From positions 62,001 through 126,000 of the forward strand of contig NZ_JACGWA010000009.1 in NCBI RefSeq assembly GCF_014077505.1: a stretch of 64,000 nucleotides of DNA. The letters are read 5' to 3'. The translations under genes and the position numbers were made by a program. The stretch comes from Colwellia sp. BRX10-3. GTDB taxonomy: Bacteria > Pseudomonadota > Gammaproteobacteria > Enterobacterales > Alteromonadaceae. Below the pieces are notes generated by a model. It did no database searches and had not been told where the DNA came from. It saw only the letters and a program-made list of their open reading frames with translations. The first letter of the stretch is position 1. Every line of letters starts with the position of its first letter. Below are positions 40,901 to 50,246 of this stretch, in pieces.

Positions 40901-41689
40901 TAACGCACAGTTTAAACCCACTGAAATTGGCTTAGCATGGCGTAACGAGTTGTAAAATGCCTCAGTTGTTTGGCCTGATAACGTACGCCCTGAGGCATCG
41001 GTAATCGTGCCTGAAATCATCACAGGAAAACGTTCACCACGGCTCTCAAAAACGGTTTCAACGGCGAATATAGCTGCTTTAGCATTTAGCGTATCAAATA
41101 TGGTTTCAATTAAAATGATATCACTGCCGCCATCAAGCAAGGCGTTGGTGGATTCAATATAGGCATCTTTTAATTGATCAAAGGTTACATTGCGATACGC
41201 TGGATCGTTAACATCTGGAGAGATTGAACAAGTGCGGTTTGTTGGCCCTAAAACGCCAGCAACAAAACGTGGTTTACCAGGGTTTTTCGCGGTAAATTCG
41301 TCGGCTACTTCTCGTGCCAACCGTGCTGCAGTGAAATTAATATCAGCACTGTGCGCTTCCATGTCGTAATCGGCCATGGCGATAGTCGTAGCATTAAAGG
41401 TATTGGTTTCAATAATATCAGCGCCAGCAACTAAATATTCACGATGAATCGCTTTAATAACTTCAGGTTGGGTTAGCACCAACATATCGTTATTGCCTTT
41501 AACATCGCTATGCCAGTCGGCAAACTGTTCGCCGCGGTAATCTTGCTCTTCAAACTTGTACGCTTGTATCATAGTGCCCATAGCACCATCTAAAATTAGA
41601 ATACGCTGGTCTAATTGCGTTTGTAATAGGCCATAAGAGGAAGATTGCACCACAGGTGCTTTTGGGTTTGTGTTTACTTGCTTAGCCAC
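37961..41689 (-). CDS. metH: B12-dependent methionine synthase
   Basis: Transfers methyl from methyltetrahydrofolate to homocysteine through cobalamin. Modules in order: homocysteine domain with zinc cysteines in GLNCALG and GGCCGT, folate domain ([14 protein letters not shown] onward), B12 domain with [13 protein letters not shown], and the SAM-dependent reactivation domain ([15 protein letters not shown]). The GTG at 41689 with AGGGAA upstream is preferred; it overlaps the metA stop by eight bases. An ATG at 41728 would add 13 residues that lie inside metA. 1242 residues against 1227 in E. coli. It needs the B12 system seen at the window start. Confidence 0.97.
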   Translation of the reverse strand: MAKQVNTNPKAPVVQSSSYGLLQTQLDQRILILDGAMGTMIQAYKFEEQDYRGEQFADWHSDVKGNNDMLVLTQPEVIKAIHREYLVAGADIIETNTFNATTIAMADYDMEAHSADINFTAARLAREVADEFTAKNPGKPRFVAGVLGPTNRTCSISPDVNDPAYRNVTFDQLKDAYIESTNALLDGGSDIILIETIFDTLNAKAAIFAVETVFESRGERFPVMISGTITDASGRTLSGQTTEAFYNSLRHAKPISVGLNCALGPVELRQYVAELSRISDVAVSAHPNAGLPNAFGGYDFSVEEMDKHIEEWGTSGFLNIIGGCCGTTPDHIKGMADAVANIAPREIKPKEIACRLSGLEALTIKEDSLFVNVGERTNVTGSAVFKRLITDENYDQAIAVALQQVENGAQIIDINMDEGMLDSQAAMVRFLNLIAGEPDIAKVPIMLDSSKWDILEAGLKCIQGKGVVNSISLKEGEDNFREQAELLRRYGAAVIIMAFDEKGQADTRERKYEICKRAYQILVHEIGYPAEDIIFDPNIFAVATGIDDHNNYARDFIEAVGDIKANLPHAMISGGVSNVSFSFRGNNPVREAIHAVFLYHAIKNGMDMGIVNAGQLAIYSDIPDNLLLAVEDVIQNSDDGATERLLDVAQEYRGQTGSQNSKADLTWRELEVNKRLEYSLVKGINEFILEDTEAARLVAKRPLDVIEGPLMDGMNVVGDLFGAGEMFLPQVVKSARVMKQAVAHLNPFIEAEKTEIKSNGKILLATVKGDVHDIGKNIVGVVLQCNNYEIIDLGVMVSCEDILRVAREEKVDIIGLSGLITPSLDEMVHVAKEMKRLDFDLPLLIGGATTSKAHTAVKIEPQYQHPVVYVPNASRSVSVVSTLLSDENRDAFVERQTAEYVKVRERHYKKGPRSSLISLKDARANAVPINFDNYTPKVPNKLGVTVLDNIDLNIVRHYIDWTPFFMTWQLSGKYPLILKHEVVGEEATKLFNDANAMLDDVINNKKLTAKAVFGLFPANRVQDDLQLYTDETRTEPLMKLHQLRQQSKKPSGQYNRCLADYVADKDSGVDDYVGAFAVSAGFGVEALVKAFDADHDDYNSILIKAVADRLAEASAEYLHEKIRKEYWGYAPEESLANDDLIREKYQGIRPAPGYPACPEHTEKGLLWELLKVDENIGMELTSSFAMWPGAAVSGWYFAHPDSKYFAVAKLAQDQVESYAARKEMTMPQAERWLSANLDYEPS

Positions 41690-42632
41690 GAGATTTCCCT
41701 GGGTGAATTGCTTTAATATGGTCTGCATCTAGTTGATACGGCGTAATTTGATAAACGTAATAGTTTAACCAGTTAGTGAAAAGCAAACTACCATGGCTTC
41801 GCCAAGTGTTTGCCGTGGCGGAGTTTGGATCATCTTCAATAAAATAATTCTCAGGAATTGACGTTTTACGGCCCAACTCAAGATCACGAAAATACTCTTC
41901 ACTTAATGTTGATGCATCATACTCTGGATGACCGGTCAGGTAGACTTGCTGCTTGTTCTTGCTAGTAACTAAATAAACCCCTGCCTCGACCGACTCAGCC
42001 AATATTTCTAGATGGTCAAGTGACTCATAGTCTGATTTGTCAATATAGCCATAGCGCGAGTGAGGCACGTTAAATTTTTCATCGAAACCTCGAGTAAGCG
42101 GTTCATCAGGCTTTAAACTGCTGTGGCGATATACGCCCGAGAGTTTTTCCTTACGTAAATGTCTTTTCAAACCATAATGATGAAAAAGCGCAGCATGTGC
42201 CGCCCAGCAGGAAAACATCGTTGATGTGACGTTTTTTTCTGCCCAATCAAACACTTCGCAAATTTTATCCCAAAACGTTACTTGCTGATAATCTAGTAAT
42301 GCTAAAGGCGCACCCGTAATGATCAAACCATCGTATTGCTTTTCTTTAATATCGTCGAACAAGCGATAGAAATTATCTAAATGTGCTTGTGGGGTATTTT
42401 TAGATTCATTAGCGTGGATACGAATAAATTCAACATTGATTTGCAGTGGGGTATTGGCCAACATACGCAAAATTTGCACCTCGGTTTCTATTTTGTTGGG
42501 CATTAGATTGAGAATAGCCACTTCCATTGGGCGAATTTCTTGATCCGCAGCGCGACGTTCAGACATCACGAAAATATTTTCTTTGTCTAATATCGTTAAA
42601 GCGGGTAATTCATTGGGGATCTTTATGGGCAT
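41682..42632 (-). CDS. metA: Homoserine O-succinyltransferase
   Basis: First committed step of methionine synthesis: activates homoserine with an acyl group from acyl-CoA. The nucleophile is Cys142 ([10 protein letters not shown]), and GHPEYD (about 234-239) carries the His and Glu of the catalytic set. 316 residues. Proteobacterial enzymes of this kind use succinyl-CoA, though acetyl-CoA users exist and were not excluded. It is coupled to metH downstream, and a MetJ operator lies upstream. Confidence 0.97.
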   Translation of the reverse strand: MPIKIPNELPALTILDKENIFVMSERRAADQEIRPMEVAILNLMPNKIETEVQILRMLANTPLQINVEFIRIHANESKNTPQAHLDNFYRLFDDIKEKQYDGLIITGAPLALLDYQQVTFWDKICEVFDWAEKNVTSTMFSCWAAHAALFHHYGLKRHLRKEKLSGVYRHSSLKPDEPLTRGFDEKFNVPHSRYGYIDKSDYESLDHLEILAESVEAGVYLVTSKNKQQVYLTGHPEYDASTLSEEYFRDLELGRKTSIPENYFIEDDPNSATANTWRSHGSLLFTNWLNYYVYQITPYQLDADHIKAIHPGKSRG

Positions 42633-42746
42633 AGCACTAACCTAATGTGAGGTATTTCGTCATATCTGCAATAAGTATAAAATAACACTGAAAAACAGTT
42701 TTTTTCTTTACGATTTTTAACTAACTACAATGTGACTTGGATTGCT

Positions 42747-42778
42747 AGAGATGTCAACCTCTAAACGTATAGACGTCT
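42747..42778 (-). promoter_or_regulatory. MetJ operator (met boxes) of metA-metH
   Basis: A perfect met box AGACGTCT at 42771-42778 adjoins AAACGTAT (6 of 8 matches), then two weaker 8-mers (5 of 8 each), all in register at 8-base steps. MetJ binds tandem met boxes with SAM as co-repressor. The array lies 115-146 bases upstream of metA. Confidence 0.68.
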
Positions 42779-42833
42779 AAATGAATTTAGTATGAGTTAG
42801 TGTTTTTTCGTTTAATCGCAAAAAAAACCTGTA

Positions 42834-42860
42834 AAAATTATTAAAATTATTAAAATTATT
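42834..42860. repeat. Short tandem repeat, 9 bp x 3
   Basis: Three perfect copies of AAAATTATT in the spacer between metA and the methyltransferase gene. The spacer 42633-42985 otherwise holds the met boxes and no gene. Confidence 0.8.
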
Positions 42861-42985
42861 TTGTAGCTTAATCATAGCGCACGAAATGCATTGTCATTTT
42901 GTTTAGATACTGTACGCTGTTGTCACATTCCCGTTGTATCATTTTTCTCCAGATACTAGGCTCAGCGCCAACATAGGCAATCCCC

Positions 42986-43636
42986 ATGACAAACCTTCGT
43001 TACAGTTATCAAACAATAGAGTTTGGTAAAACTGATATTCACCTTTGTACTTTGCGCGATAAACAAGAATTTTATGATCCTGAAGACATCGCGAAAAATC
43101 TTGGTATTTCATCTGCGACTTGGTCTTTATTTGGTGTTGTTTGGCCGTCAAGTTTAGTACTTGCTCATTTTATTGAGCAATACCAAGTGGGTACAAAGCG
43201 GATATTAGAAATTGGCTGTGGTATGGCGCTTAGTAGCTTACTGTTAAATAAAAGAAAAGCAGATATTACCGCCACAGATTACCACCCTGAGGTAGGAGCT
43301 TTTTTACTTAGAAACACCTTACTTAATCAAGATAGTCCCATAACCTTTGAGCAGACAGATTGGTCAAATAAGCAAGACACCTTAGGACTGTTTGATTTAA
43401 TCATAGGCAGTGATCTATTGTATGAAGATGAACATATTGAATTGCTGGCAGACTTTATTGAAGCTCATGCTAACAAAAGCTGTGAAGTTATTCTTGTTGA
43501 TCCGGGACGCGGTAGAAAAAGTAAATTAAGTACCAAAATGCTAAGTTTTGGTTTTAGTTCGGATCATATAAAGCCTGAACATACTGACTATATTGCACAA
43601 GATTTTAAAGGTCATATCCTTAAGTTTAAACGATAG
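42986..43636 (+). CDS. Class I SAM-dependent methyltransferase (METTL16/21-like group)
   Basis: 216 residues. Motif I ILEIGCGMALSSLLL (about 73-87) and the acidic ADITATDYHP (about 93-102) bind SAM. GLFDLIIGSDLLYEDEH (about 132-148) resembles the post-motif of protein-lysine methyltransferases of the METTL21/FAM86 type (PF10294-like). WSLFGVVWPSS in the N-terminal part is also typical of this group. Substrate unknown. The start has only a weak ribosome binding site. Confidence 0.8.
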   Translation: MTNLRYSYQTIEFGKTDIHLCTLRDKQEFYDPEDIAKNLGISSATWSLFGVVWPSSLVLAHFIEQYQVGTKRILEIGCGMALSSLLLNKRKADITATDYHPEVGAFLLRNTLLNQDSPITFEQTDWSNKQDTLGLFDLIIGSDLLYEDEHIELLADFIEAHANKSCEVILVDPGRGRKSKLSTKMLSFGFSSDHIKPEHTDYIAQDFKGHILKFKR

Positions 43637-43693
43637 AGTCTTAGACGCTTGCAGCAAGTTAAAAAGCTTCTAAGGCTCTAATTTTAAAAGGTG

Positions 43694-44287
43694 TTATTCG
43701 TTTAGTAACCAGCCATTTTCTACAGCAAGCTCAATTTGTTCAGCAACATAAGTCCAGAGCTTAGGCGCCAAGCCATCCAATAAATTATTACGAGCAATAA
43801 CCTCTGACTTTCTAACATTATGCTTAGCCCAACTCCCCCCATCATTTTTCATATTTTGCAGTAAAGGTAATACTCGATCCATCGCTTTGGCAAATTTAGC
43901 ATCGTTCGTTTCAGCCGCTTCAAATTCTAACCACAGGTTTAACATTTCTTGATATTGCTTTTCAGGCAGTAAGCCAAATATACGATTTGCCGCATCAAGT
44001 TCTTTCGCTTCTTGTGCATCAAGTTCGGCTTGTGCAGCAAACGCAAAGGTGTCACCTGCATCAATTTCTACTATGTCATGTATCAGTAACATGGTGGTGA
44101 CACGAGCAACATTTACCGGTTCTGCGGCGTAAACATGGAGCGTTTGCGCCAGCATGGAAATATGCCAGCTATGCTCGGCACTGTTTTCTTGCCTGTTTTT
44201 ATCCGACTTTACCATCACCTTTCGATATACAGCTTTGAGGCGGTCTAACTCTAAAATAAAATTTAATTGTTGTGCTAAGTCTTGCAT
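43694..44287 (-). CDS. HD-domain phosphohydrolase, HDDC2/YfbR-like 5'-nucleotidase type
   Basis: 197 residues with the HD metal-binding set: ENSAEHSWHISMLA (about 34-47), LLIHDIVEIDAGDTFAF (about 67-83), and a distal MDRVLPLLQN. This pattern is that of HD_3 proteins such as human HDDC2 and relatives of E. coli YfbR, which remove phosphate from deoxynucleoside 5'-monophosphates. Activity on a given nucleotide is inferred. It converges with the methyltransferase gene. Confidence 0.82.
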   Translation of the reverse strand: MQDLAQQLNFILELDRLKAVYRKVMVKSDKNRQENSAEHSWHISMLAQTLHVYAAEPVNVARVTTMLLIHDIVEIDAGDTFAFAAQAELDAQEAKELDAANRIFGLLPEKQYQEMLNLWLEFEAAETNDAKFAKAMDRVLPLLQNMKNDGGSWAKHNVRKSEVIARNNLLDGLAPKLWTYVAEQIELAVENGWLLNE

Positions 44288-44527
44288 TTTTTATCCTATT
44301 TAAAACAAATCTGGTTATAGGTACTAGTCATATAAACTGATATGGGGGCTAACATTAAAAACTCCACCTTGGTAACTAACTGAATATATTAAAGACTAAT
44401 TAAAAGCGACAAATAAGTTATGTATAAAAACCTATACGATTTATTTCTACTAAAGTACTTATACGCTATTGAAAAGTAATAAAACGGCCTTATATTAAAC
44501 TTATTCAAGGTAAACAAATCTCTCGAT

Positions 44528-44947
44528 ATGTGGCGTTACATAACAATATTATTGGTGTTATTTTTATTAGCTCAAAGTGCTAATGCCTCGTCGTACTCAG
44601 AATTTAACCAAAACAAATTAGTACAACAAAACGATGTAGTTCAGCTAGACCAAAAAGCTAGAACTAATTTTGATGGGCAGCACTCACAAGATTTATTTAA
44701 CTTACCTCGCATCAATAGCATAAGCCCAGCAACTTTTTCGGTAGAAGCACAAACAGCACCAAACTATGTGTTAGTTATTGAGTTTTTTAAAACGAATAAC
44801 AGCGAAAGAGAATTTAAAAATTTAGCCTCCCCAGCAAAATTAATTAACTGGTTCGAACAATTAAACCACCAAGCAAAGTCATCTCGTATTTCCGGCTGGA
44901 AAGACGGCAATTTTTTATACAGTTCAAGAACCACCTACCACAGCTAG
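44528..44947 (+). CDS. VemP-like secretion-monitoring arrest peptide upstream of secDF2
   Basis: 139 residues with a Sec signal peptide (about 1-20, LLVLFLLAQSANA then SSYSE) and no other recognisable domain. Near the C-terminus, residues 119-128 read SRISGWKDGN, then 11 more residues to the end. Vibrio VemP, as I recall it, stalls the ribosome through a C-terminal segment containing RISGWKE and a stall site a few codons before its stop, and its gene lies directly upstream of secDF2. Position, size (VemP is 159), signal peptide and motif all fit. Stalling during slow export would expose the secD2 start. The ribosome binding site is weak. Function is inferred. Confidence 0.75.
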   Translation: MWRYITILLVLFLLAQSANASSYSEFNQNKLVQQNDVVQLDQKARTNFDGQHSQDLFNLPRINSISPATFSVEAQTAPNYVLVIEFFKTNNSEREFKNLASPAKLINWFEQLNHQAKSSRISGWKDGNFLYSSRTTYHS

Positions 44948-44964
44948 TTCATCAACACTCCCCC

Positions 44965-44995
44965 TCTAGTAATATCTTTTTAATTTATTACTAGA
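44965..44995 (+). promoter_or_regulatory. Intercistronic stem-loop between the VemP-like gene and secD2
   Basis: Perfect 10-bp stem TCTAGTAATA / TATTACTAGA with an 11-base T-rich loop, starting 18 bases after the stop codon. A ribosome stalled near the end of the upstream gene would come close to it. It is not followed by a T run. In Vibrio a structure in this interval controls secD2 translation. Confidence 0.6.
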
Positions 44996-45102
44996 ACAAA
45001 AATCGACTATTTTCCTTTTTATAAACTGATGCAAAGCCATCGGTCACTTATGAATTCGTTCAACTTAACGTTTCATTCCTGTGTAAATGTAGAGATTTCA
45101 AG

Positions 45103-47040
45103 ATGAACTCACGTAACAAATCCGCCAAAAAATACATTAGTTGGCAAAATATCGTCATTATGATCACCCTGATATTTATGATCATTAATGCCCTACCGAA
45201 CTTATACCCTGAAAAAGCAAGCATTCAGTTAACCAGCAATAGTAGCCAAAGCGTGCAAACATCGCCGCAAAAATTAAACACCTTATTACTCAGCAATCAG
45301 CTAGCGACAGAAAAAATAACCGCTAACGCAACAGGTATTACTATTATCTTAGCGAGCAAAACCGATGAGCAAGCAACTAAAGATCTATTAAAATCTGAAT
45401 TAGATGATAATTACTTGATTGCCAGCACACTAGAGAGTGATGCGCCACCATGGTTTAAGTCAATGAATATGGAACCGATAAAACTAGGGCTCGACCTGAG
45501 TGGTGGTGTGCTATTTGTATTAGACGTAGACACCGAAAGAGCGTTATTTGAACATCTTAAAGGATTCGCTGTTGACATAAAAACACTCAGTGTAGAAAAC
45601 AGAATTCGTGGCTTGAATATTTCTCAGCCAACTAATAACTCTATTGAAATTAGCTTTCCATCATCAATGCACAGCAAAGTTGAAAAACTGCTTAATGCTG
45701 TAACTAATAGCACGCCAGAACTCAGCATGAGTAAAACTAGCAATACTCAAATAACACTATTTTACCCACCGCAAGAGCAAGTTAAATTTAGACAAGCCAC
45801 CATGAAACAAACCTTGAAAACAATGCGAGGTCGTATTGAAGAGTTAGGTATTACCGAAGCGGTAACTCAACAGCAAGGTAAAAATAGAATTCGTATTGAG
45901 TTACCCGGCGTACATAACCCAGAAGAAGCCAAACGCATTATTGGCGCTACCGCAACACTAGACTTTTACCAGTTAGCTGATGGTTTAAATACCGCAGGTG
46001 TTATGCAAATGATAGATAGTAGTGGCCGTAAATTAAGCTTGAATAGCAAAGCTGTTTTTTCGGGTAGTAGTATTAAAAATGCACGCGCTGGACAAGACGA
46101 AATGGGCATGCCATTGGTCAACTTGACCTTAGACAGTATCGGCGGAAAAAAAATGTCGACATTCTCTAAAGCAAATATTGGTAAGCCTATGGTGACACTG
46201 TTCTCTGAGTTTCACCGCAACAGCGACAATGAAATAGTCAAGAAAAGCAAAATCATCAATGTCGCCAATATTTCTCAACATTTAGGTGCCCAATTTAGTA
46301 TCACTAATATGTCTAGCCCACAAGCAGCGCAAGAATTATCACTATTGCTACGTGCCGGTTCATTAAATGCCCCTGTTACCATAGTGATGCAGCGTAATAT
46401 TGAAGCAACGCTTGGCGCGGACAACATAGATAATGGTATTAAAGCGCTCAGTATCGGTATTTCGTTTACCTTATTGTTTATGGCTGTTTGGTACCGAACT
46501 TTAGGCCTTATTGCCAACATTGCTTTGGCATTAAATTTAGTAAGTTTACTTGGCCTAATGTCATTATTGCCCGGCTCTGTGTTAACTCTGCCCGGTATTG
46601 CAGGCTTAGTATTAACTGTAGGTATGGCAGTTGATGCCAATGTACTTATTTTTGAAAGAATTAAAGAAGAATTAAGGCGAGGGCGTCAAGTGTTATCAGC
46701 TATTGAAACCGGATACAAAAGTGCCTTCGCTACTATTCTTGATGCCAACATTACCACCATGATCACCGCTATTATTTTATACACCATAGGTTATGGACCA
46801 GTAAAAGGTTTTGCCATTATTTTGTGCTTAGGAATACTCACCAGTATGTTTACCGGCGTATTTGTCGCTAAAGCATTAACCAATATGGTCATCCGTGAAA
46901 ATAAAAACCAACTTATGGGTCTTAAATTGGCAGATAAAGTTGGCATTAGCTCATCGAGTAAGTTATCTACTAACTCTTTAGCTGAATTATCAGAAAAGTT
47001 AGGCACTAAATCCAAAGTAAAGCTAGGAGTTAACTCATGA
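45103..47040 (+). CDS. secD: Second protein translocase subunit SecD (SecD2)
   Basis: 645 residues with the SecD layout: an N-terminal helix, [17 protein letters not shown] (about 126-142), a large periplasmic domain and six C-terminal helices with [17 protein letters not shown]. It is clearly diverged from the SecD at 13-14.8 kb. A polar tail of about 45 residues after the last helix (repeated Lys-Leu-Ser patches) is absent from SecD1. AGAGA lies 7 bases before the ATG. It overlaps secF2 by four bases. In Vibrio, SecDF2 replaces Na+-driven SecDF1 when Na+ is low. Confidence 0.96.
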   Translation: MNSRNKSAKKYISWQNIVIMITLIFMIINALPNLYPEKASIQLTSNSSQSVQTSPQKLNTLLLSNQLATEKITANATGITIILASKTDEQATKDLLKSELDDNYLIASTLESDAPPWFKSMNMEPIKLGLDLSGGVLFVLDVDTERALFEHLKGFAVDIKTLSVENRIRGLNISQPTNNSIEISFPSSMHSKVEKLLNAVTNSTPELSMSKTSNTQITLFYPPQEQVKFRQATMKQTLKTMRGRIEELGITEAVTQQQGKNRIRIELPGVHNPEEAKRIIGATATLDFYQLADGLNTAGVMQMIDSSGRKLSLNSKAVFSGSSIKNARAGQDEMGMPLVNLTLDSIGGKKMSTFSKANIGKPMVTLFSEFHRNSDNEIVKKSKIINVANISQHLGAQFSITNMSSPQAAQELSLLLRAGSLNAPVTIVMQRNIEATLGADNIDNGIKALSIGISFTLLFMAVWYRTLGLIANIALALNLVSLLGLMSLLPGSVLTLPGIAGLVLTVGMAVDANVLIFERIKEELRRGRQVLSAIETGYKSAFATILDANITTMITAIILYTIGYGPVKGFAIILCLGILTSMFTGVFVAKALTNMVIRENKNQLMGLKLADKVGISSSSKLSTNSLAELSEKLGTKSKVKLGVNS

Positions 47041-47945
47041 AAAACAACGTATCTCGTATCAGTAAATTTCGCTTTGCCAGCTTCTATTTTGCCGCAATGC
47101 TTATCACTATTTCATTATTTGGCTTATTTACGCAAGGCCTTAACCTTGGCTTAGATTTTACCGGTGGCTACTTAACTGAATTTTCAACTGAGCAATCGAT
47201 TGACCAAACCAAAATGAACCAACAGCTTAGTGAGTATTTAACGGATGATTTTCAATTATCTGCTGCCGACAACGGCACACATTGGAGCGTTCGACAAACT
47301 GATGCCAACATTGGACAACAAGATAGCAGTTGGTTGACTGAATTCTCCCAACAAAGCGGTTTATCGATAACCCCACAAAACGCTATATATATTGGCAGCC
47401 AAGTCGGTGATGAACTTATTGACCAAGGTGGCCTAGCGTTACTCACCGCTGTTATCGTGATATTAGTTTACTTATCGCTGAGGTTTGAATGGCGACTAGC
47501 TGCAGGCTCAGTAGTTGCTCTGGTTCATGACGTGGTTGTCGTACTCGGTATATTCGCGTGGTTTAATATCTCTTTTGATTTAACGATATTAGCAAGTTTA
47601 TTGGCCATTATAGGCTACTCGCTTAATGACTCGATAATCGTTGGAGATAAGGTTAGAGAGATCATGATACGAAACAAAGACGGCGATATTGATGACATTA
47701 TTAACCAAGCGATTAAATCTACTTTAGTGCGAACATTAATCACCTCAGGCACAACACTTGCTACGGTACTGGCAATAGGATTATTTGCGGGTGAATCATT
47801 GGCGGGTTTTGCTATTGCATTGTTTGCTGGCATATTAATTGGCACATATTCATCAATTGCCATATCAGCTACTATCCCACAATTATTAGGTTTGAGTGCT
47901 GATCACTACCATAAAAAAGAGCATGAAGTTTGCACTCTACCTTAA
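47037..47945 (+). CDS. secF: Second protein translocase subunit SecF (SecF2)
   Basis: 302 residues, SecF pattern with NLGLDFTGGYLTEF (about 38-51), a periplasmic loop, and IIGYSLNDSIIVGDKVREIM in the helical bundle. The start codon overlaps the secD2 stop (ATGA), so both are made in a fixed ratio. No yajC is linked to this copy. A terminator about 110 bases later ends the unit. Confidence 0.96.
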   Translation: MKNNVSRISKFRFASFYFAAMLITISLFGLFTQGLNLGLDFTGGYLTEFSTEQSIDQTKMNQQLSEYLTDDFQLSAADNGTHWSVRQTDANIGQQDSSWLTEFSQQSGLSITPQNAIYIGSQVGDELIDQGGLALLTAVIVILVYLSLRFEWRLAAGSVVALVHDVVVVLGIFAWFNISFDLTILASLLAIIGYSLNDSIIVGDKVREIMIRNKDGDIDDIINQAIKSTLVRTLITSGTTLATVLAIGLFAGESLAGFAIALFAGILIGTYSSIAISATIPQLLGLSADHYHKKEHEVCTLP

Positions 47946-48053
47946 GTTTTTGTGTTCTTTAAAATATCAGTGTGTTTTAAAATATGATTGAGCTTTTAAA
48001 GGTATGTAAGCAGCGAAAAATTTATTGCGCACGAAGCAATAATTAAAAGAGTT

Positions 48054-48098
48054 AAAGGCACAGGTTCATCGTTATAAATTGAGCTTGTGCCTTTTTTT
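48054..48098 (+). terminator. Rho-independent terminator of the secDF2 unit
   Basis: Stem AAAGGCACA / TGTGCCTTT with partial pairing inside a 23-base loop, followed by a seven-T run. Confidence 0.8.
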
Positions 48099-48192
48099 CG
48101 AGAATACTATCTCAATCCATAGTACTAAATATAGGATTTAAAACTCACTTTATATTCAAGCTGAACATTGCTTATTTAATTCATTATTAGAC

Positions 48193-48369
48193 TTAATTAA
48201 ATAAGCTGGCAAGCCAATCAAAGGTTAACACAGTTGTGAATATTTTTAAGCCAATCAAACCAATAACTAAGACGATGAGTAATGCTTTCGCTTTCTTACT
48301 TTTTATGTTCTTCCAATATACCCACTTTGCTTTAATCTCCTCTTTAACTTCATTACTTGCTTCTTTCAT
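48193..48369 (-). CDS. Small basic membrane protein, 58 residues
   Basis: A charged, Lys-rich N-terminus (residues 1-28) precedes one transmembrane helix (about 29-48) and a short C-terminus. No family recognised. GAGAAA about 8 bases before the ATG is a weak ribosome binding site. It begins 38 bases after the lipoprotein gene on the same strand, so it may be co-transcribed with it. Confidence 0.55.
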   Translation of the reverse strand: MKEASNEVKEEIKAKWVYWKNIKSKKAKALLIVLVIGLIGLKIFTTVLTFDWLASLFN

Positions 48370-48407
48370 AATAATATTTCTCTTAATAAAGAATAGCTTT
48401 GGCTTGT

Positions 48408-49241
48408 TTAGCTAAATTTACGACACCCATTTTTATTGACTAACATGAACAAGGAGAACAATAACAAATAGTAACTAATTGACCCGCCACTATAACCTTC
48501 TCGGCGTTCAACTTTTGCAATTTTTTCTTCTTTAACTCTAGCCTTAAATTGAGCAAGTTCCGCTTCTAGATTAATAGTCATATCGCTAACGGCCAAACCA
48601 AAACCTTCGAGTGATTTTTCCATTAAGGTGTCATCAATTCCTATCGCTGTCGTTCTTTTTTCAAGTTTGTTCAAACCTGGAGCTCTAAAAAGCATTTTTT
48701 TACTTTTAATGTCAAAAACAGCTGTATCTACGAAGGTTTGAATAGAGTTTTCATTTCCAGGAATGATATACATACCGACTATTGTCCAATAAAGTAAGGC
48801 GGCATTATTTTCAAGTGATTGAGTGACTTGGTCGTAAGAAACCAAAGCCATTACGTCAACGTCATAAAGTCTTCCTACTTGTTCTAAAGTTGAAAACCCT
48901 TCGCCGCCATTTAAGTATGTGCTGGGAATGATTTCAATACGATCAATGTAATCATATTTGAGGAATGACTTTTTGACTTTTTTAAGTAAATCCATCTGAT
49001 CTTTACTGTGAATACCATCTCTTTGCCAATTTTTAGATGGTACAAAAGCCAGGCCGACTTTAACCGGTAGTGTTAATACCGGAATTTCTGGTTTATGTGC
49101 AGCTCGGCTTTCTTGGTTTGGATACAGAAAATCCATCAAGCTACTCGACTGTGTTTTCTTACCGGTATTATCACTTATAAGTGAGCTACACGACGCTATT
49201 AATATTACACCTAGCATTATGATAAATATTTTAGATTTCAT
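48408..49241 (-). CDS. Rhombotail-type lipoprotein with GlyGly-CTERM-like tail
   Basis: Lipoprotein signal with lipobox LIASC (Cys at about residue 18 from the ATG at 49241), preferred because AGGA lies 6 bases upstream; the frame extends nine codons further. A globular domain follows (about 50-240). The C-terminus has YSGGS, then a hydrophobic helix (ISYYLLLFSLFML), then basic residues (KNGCRK), the tripartite form of GlyGly-CTERM signals cut by rhombosortase. Such proteins are named rhombotail lipoproteins. No rhombosortase gene lies in the window. Function unknown. Confidence 0.8.
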   Translation of the reverse strand: MKSKIFIIMLGVILIASCSSLISDNTGKKTQSSSLMDFLYPNQESRAAHKPEIPVLTLPVKVGLAFVPSKNWQRDGIHSKDQMDLLKKVKKSFLKYDYIDRIEIIPSTYLNGGEGFSTLEQVGRLYDVDVMALVSYDQVTQSLENNAALLYWTIVGMYIIPGNENSIQTFVDTAVFDIKSKKMLFRAPGLNKLEKRTTAIGIDDTLMEKSLEGFGLAVSDMTINLEAELAQFKARVKEEKIAKVERREGYSGGSISYYLLLFSLFMLVNKNGCRKFS

Positions 49242-49436
49242 CGACATTCCTTTTGGTCGTATTAACAAGCTTGAATAATTACTCGTTTTTACTATTATTG
49301 ATTAATCGTAACACGCTAACTGGATAGATTTTTTGAAACAATCAAAAGTATTTAGGTTGCAGCTGTTTCGAGTTTTTAATCACGCGGTTTTGATAGCTGG
49401 TACCAACTAACAGCAGCTTCGCTAATGCTAAAGTTT

Positions 49437-49997
49437 CTAATTTAAACGAAGTGTTAATTTTGCCACCCTGCGGCCTAAGTATTTCGCTGTAGCGAGGTCA
49501 ACTTCATTAACGATATTATTGGATGTTTGGGCAACTACTCCTAACTGGCAACCAAGCCGATTAATGCTAGCGTCCACAGAGTCATATGAGGCGTCTACGC
49601 CAACCCATAACATGCCATGTTGGCTTGCTAAAGTTGCTAGGTATTGCAAAGTGCTTGATTGGTCGCCGTTTAGCCCAGTTCCAGAGGTGAAGCCAGTTGC
49701 AACTTTATCTGCCCATTCTTGGCACTGCCAATGTTCACTTGAGGCATCGGCAAAAGCCTTAAATTGAGCAGCAACACTTCCCATATAGGTTGGGCTTCCA
49801 AAGATGATTGCATCGCATAATTTTAGCTGTTCGAATAATACAGCGTTTTCAAACCTACCTTCAACAATTTCATGACCATAAATTCTATGCTCAAGCACAC
49901 TTATATCAGGCTCTTGATTAATGCCCGCTACTATCGCTTTGGCAAGTTGGCTGGTGACATTAGTTTCCGAGAAGTAGACTACTGCAATAAGAGGCAT
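49437..49997 (-). CDS. Flavodoxin/NADPH-dependent FMN reductase-like protein
   Basis: 186 residues from the ATG at 49997; a TTG eight codons earlier is also open. The flavodoxin fold is seen as PLIAVVYFSETNVTSQLAKAI (phosphate loop) and LCDAIIFGSPTYMGSVAAQFKAF (about 68-90), matching WrbA/NAD(P)H:quinone oxidoreductase-type proteins. GFTSGTGLNGDQSSTLQYL is also shared with them. FMN binding is likely, electron acceptor unknown. It is a single gene. Confidence 0.85.
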   Translation of the reverse strand: MPLIAVVYFSETNVTSQLAKAIVAGINQEPDISVLEHRIYGHEIVEGRFENAVLFEQLKLCDAIIFGSPTYMGSVAAQFKAFADASSEHWQCQEWADKVATGFTSGTGLNGDQSSTLQYLATLASQHGMLWVGVDASYDSVDASINRLGCQLGVVAQTSNNIVNEVDLATAKYLGRRVAKLTLRLN

Positions 49998-50201
49998 CGA
50001 TTTTAATTCCTTTTTTTTCAATTAGTATGATTGAAACGTACCAATTGAATTATAAACTATGTTGCTGTGGGTCTTTGCTTAATAGCGTATTGAGACTTAA
50101 CTCTGATAATCTGAGCCGCCAACGGCTATTTTCACCTCAAAAGCTGTATCTAACGTTTAAATTCTAACAAGGAACTAATAGAAAAGGCGTATTGAAAAGA
50201 C

Positions 50202-50233
50202 AGAATAGGAGCCGCTTTTATAGCACCTATTCT
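50202..50233 (-). terminator. Probable terminator of the DUF4870-like gene
   Basis: Inverted repeat AGAATAGGAGC / GCACCTATTCT with one mismatch; the minus-strand copy is followed by GTCTTTTC. It lies 14 bases after the stop codon. Confidence 0.55.
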
Positions 50234-50246
50234 ATTTATAATTTAT

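Noticed and set aside
43636-43679. Imperfect inverted repeat between the methyltransferase and HD genes
   Set aside because: Several mismatches and a 13-base loop; could be a terminator of the convergent pair, but not strong enough to list.
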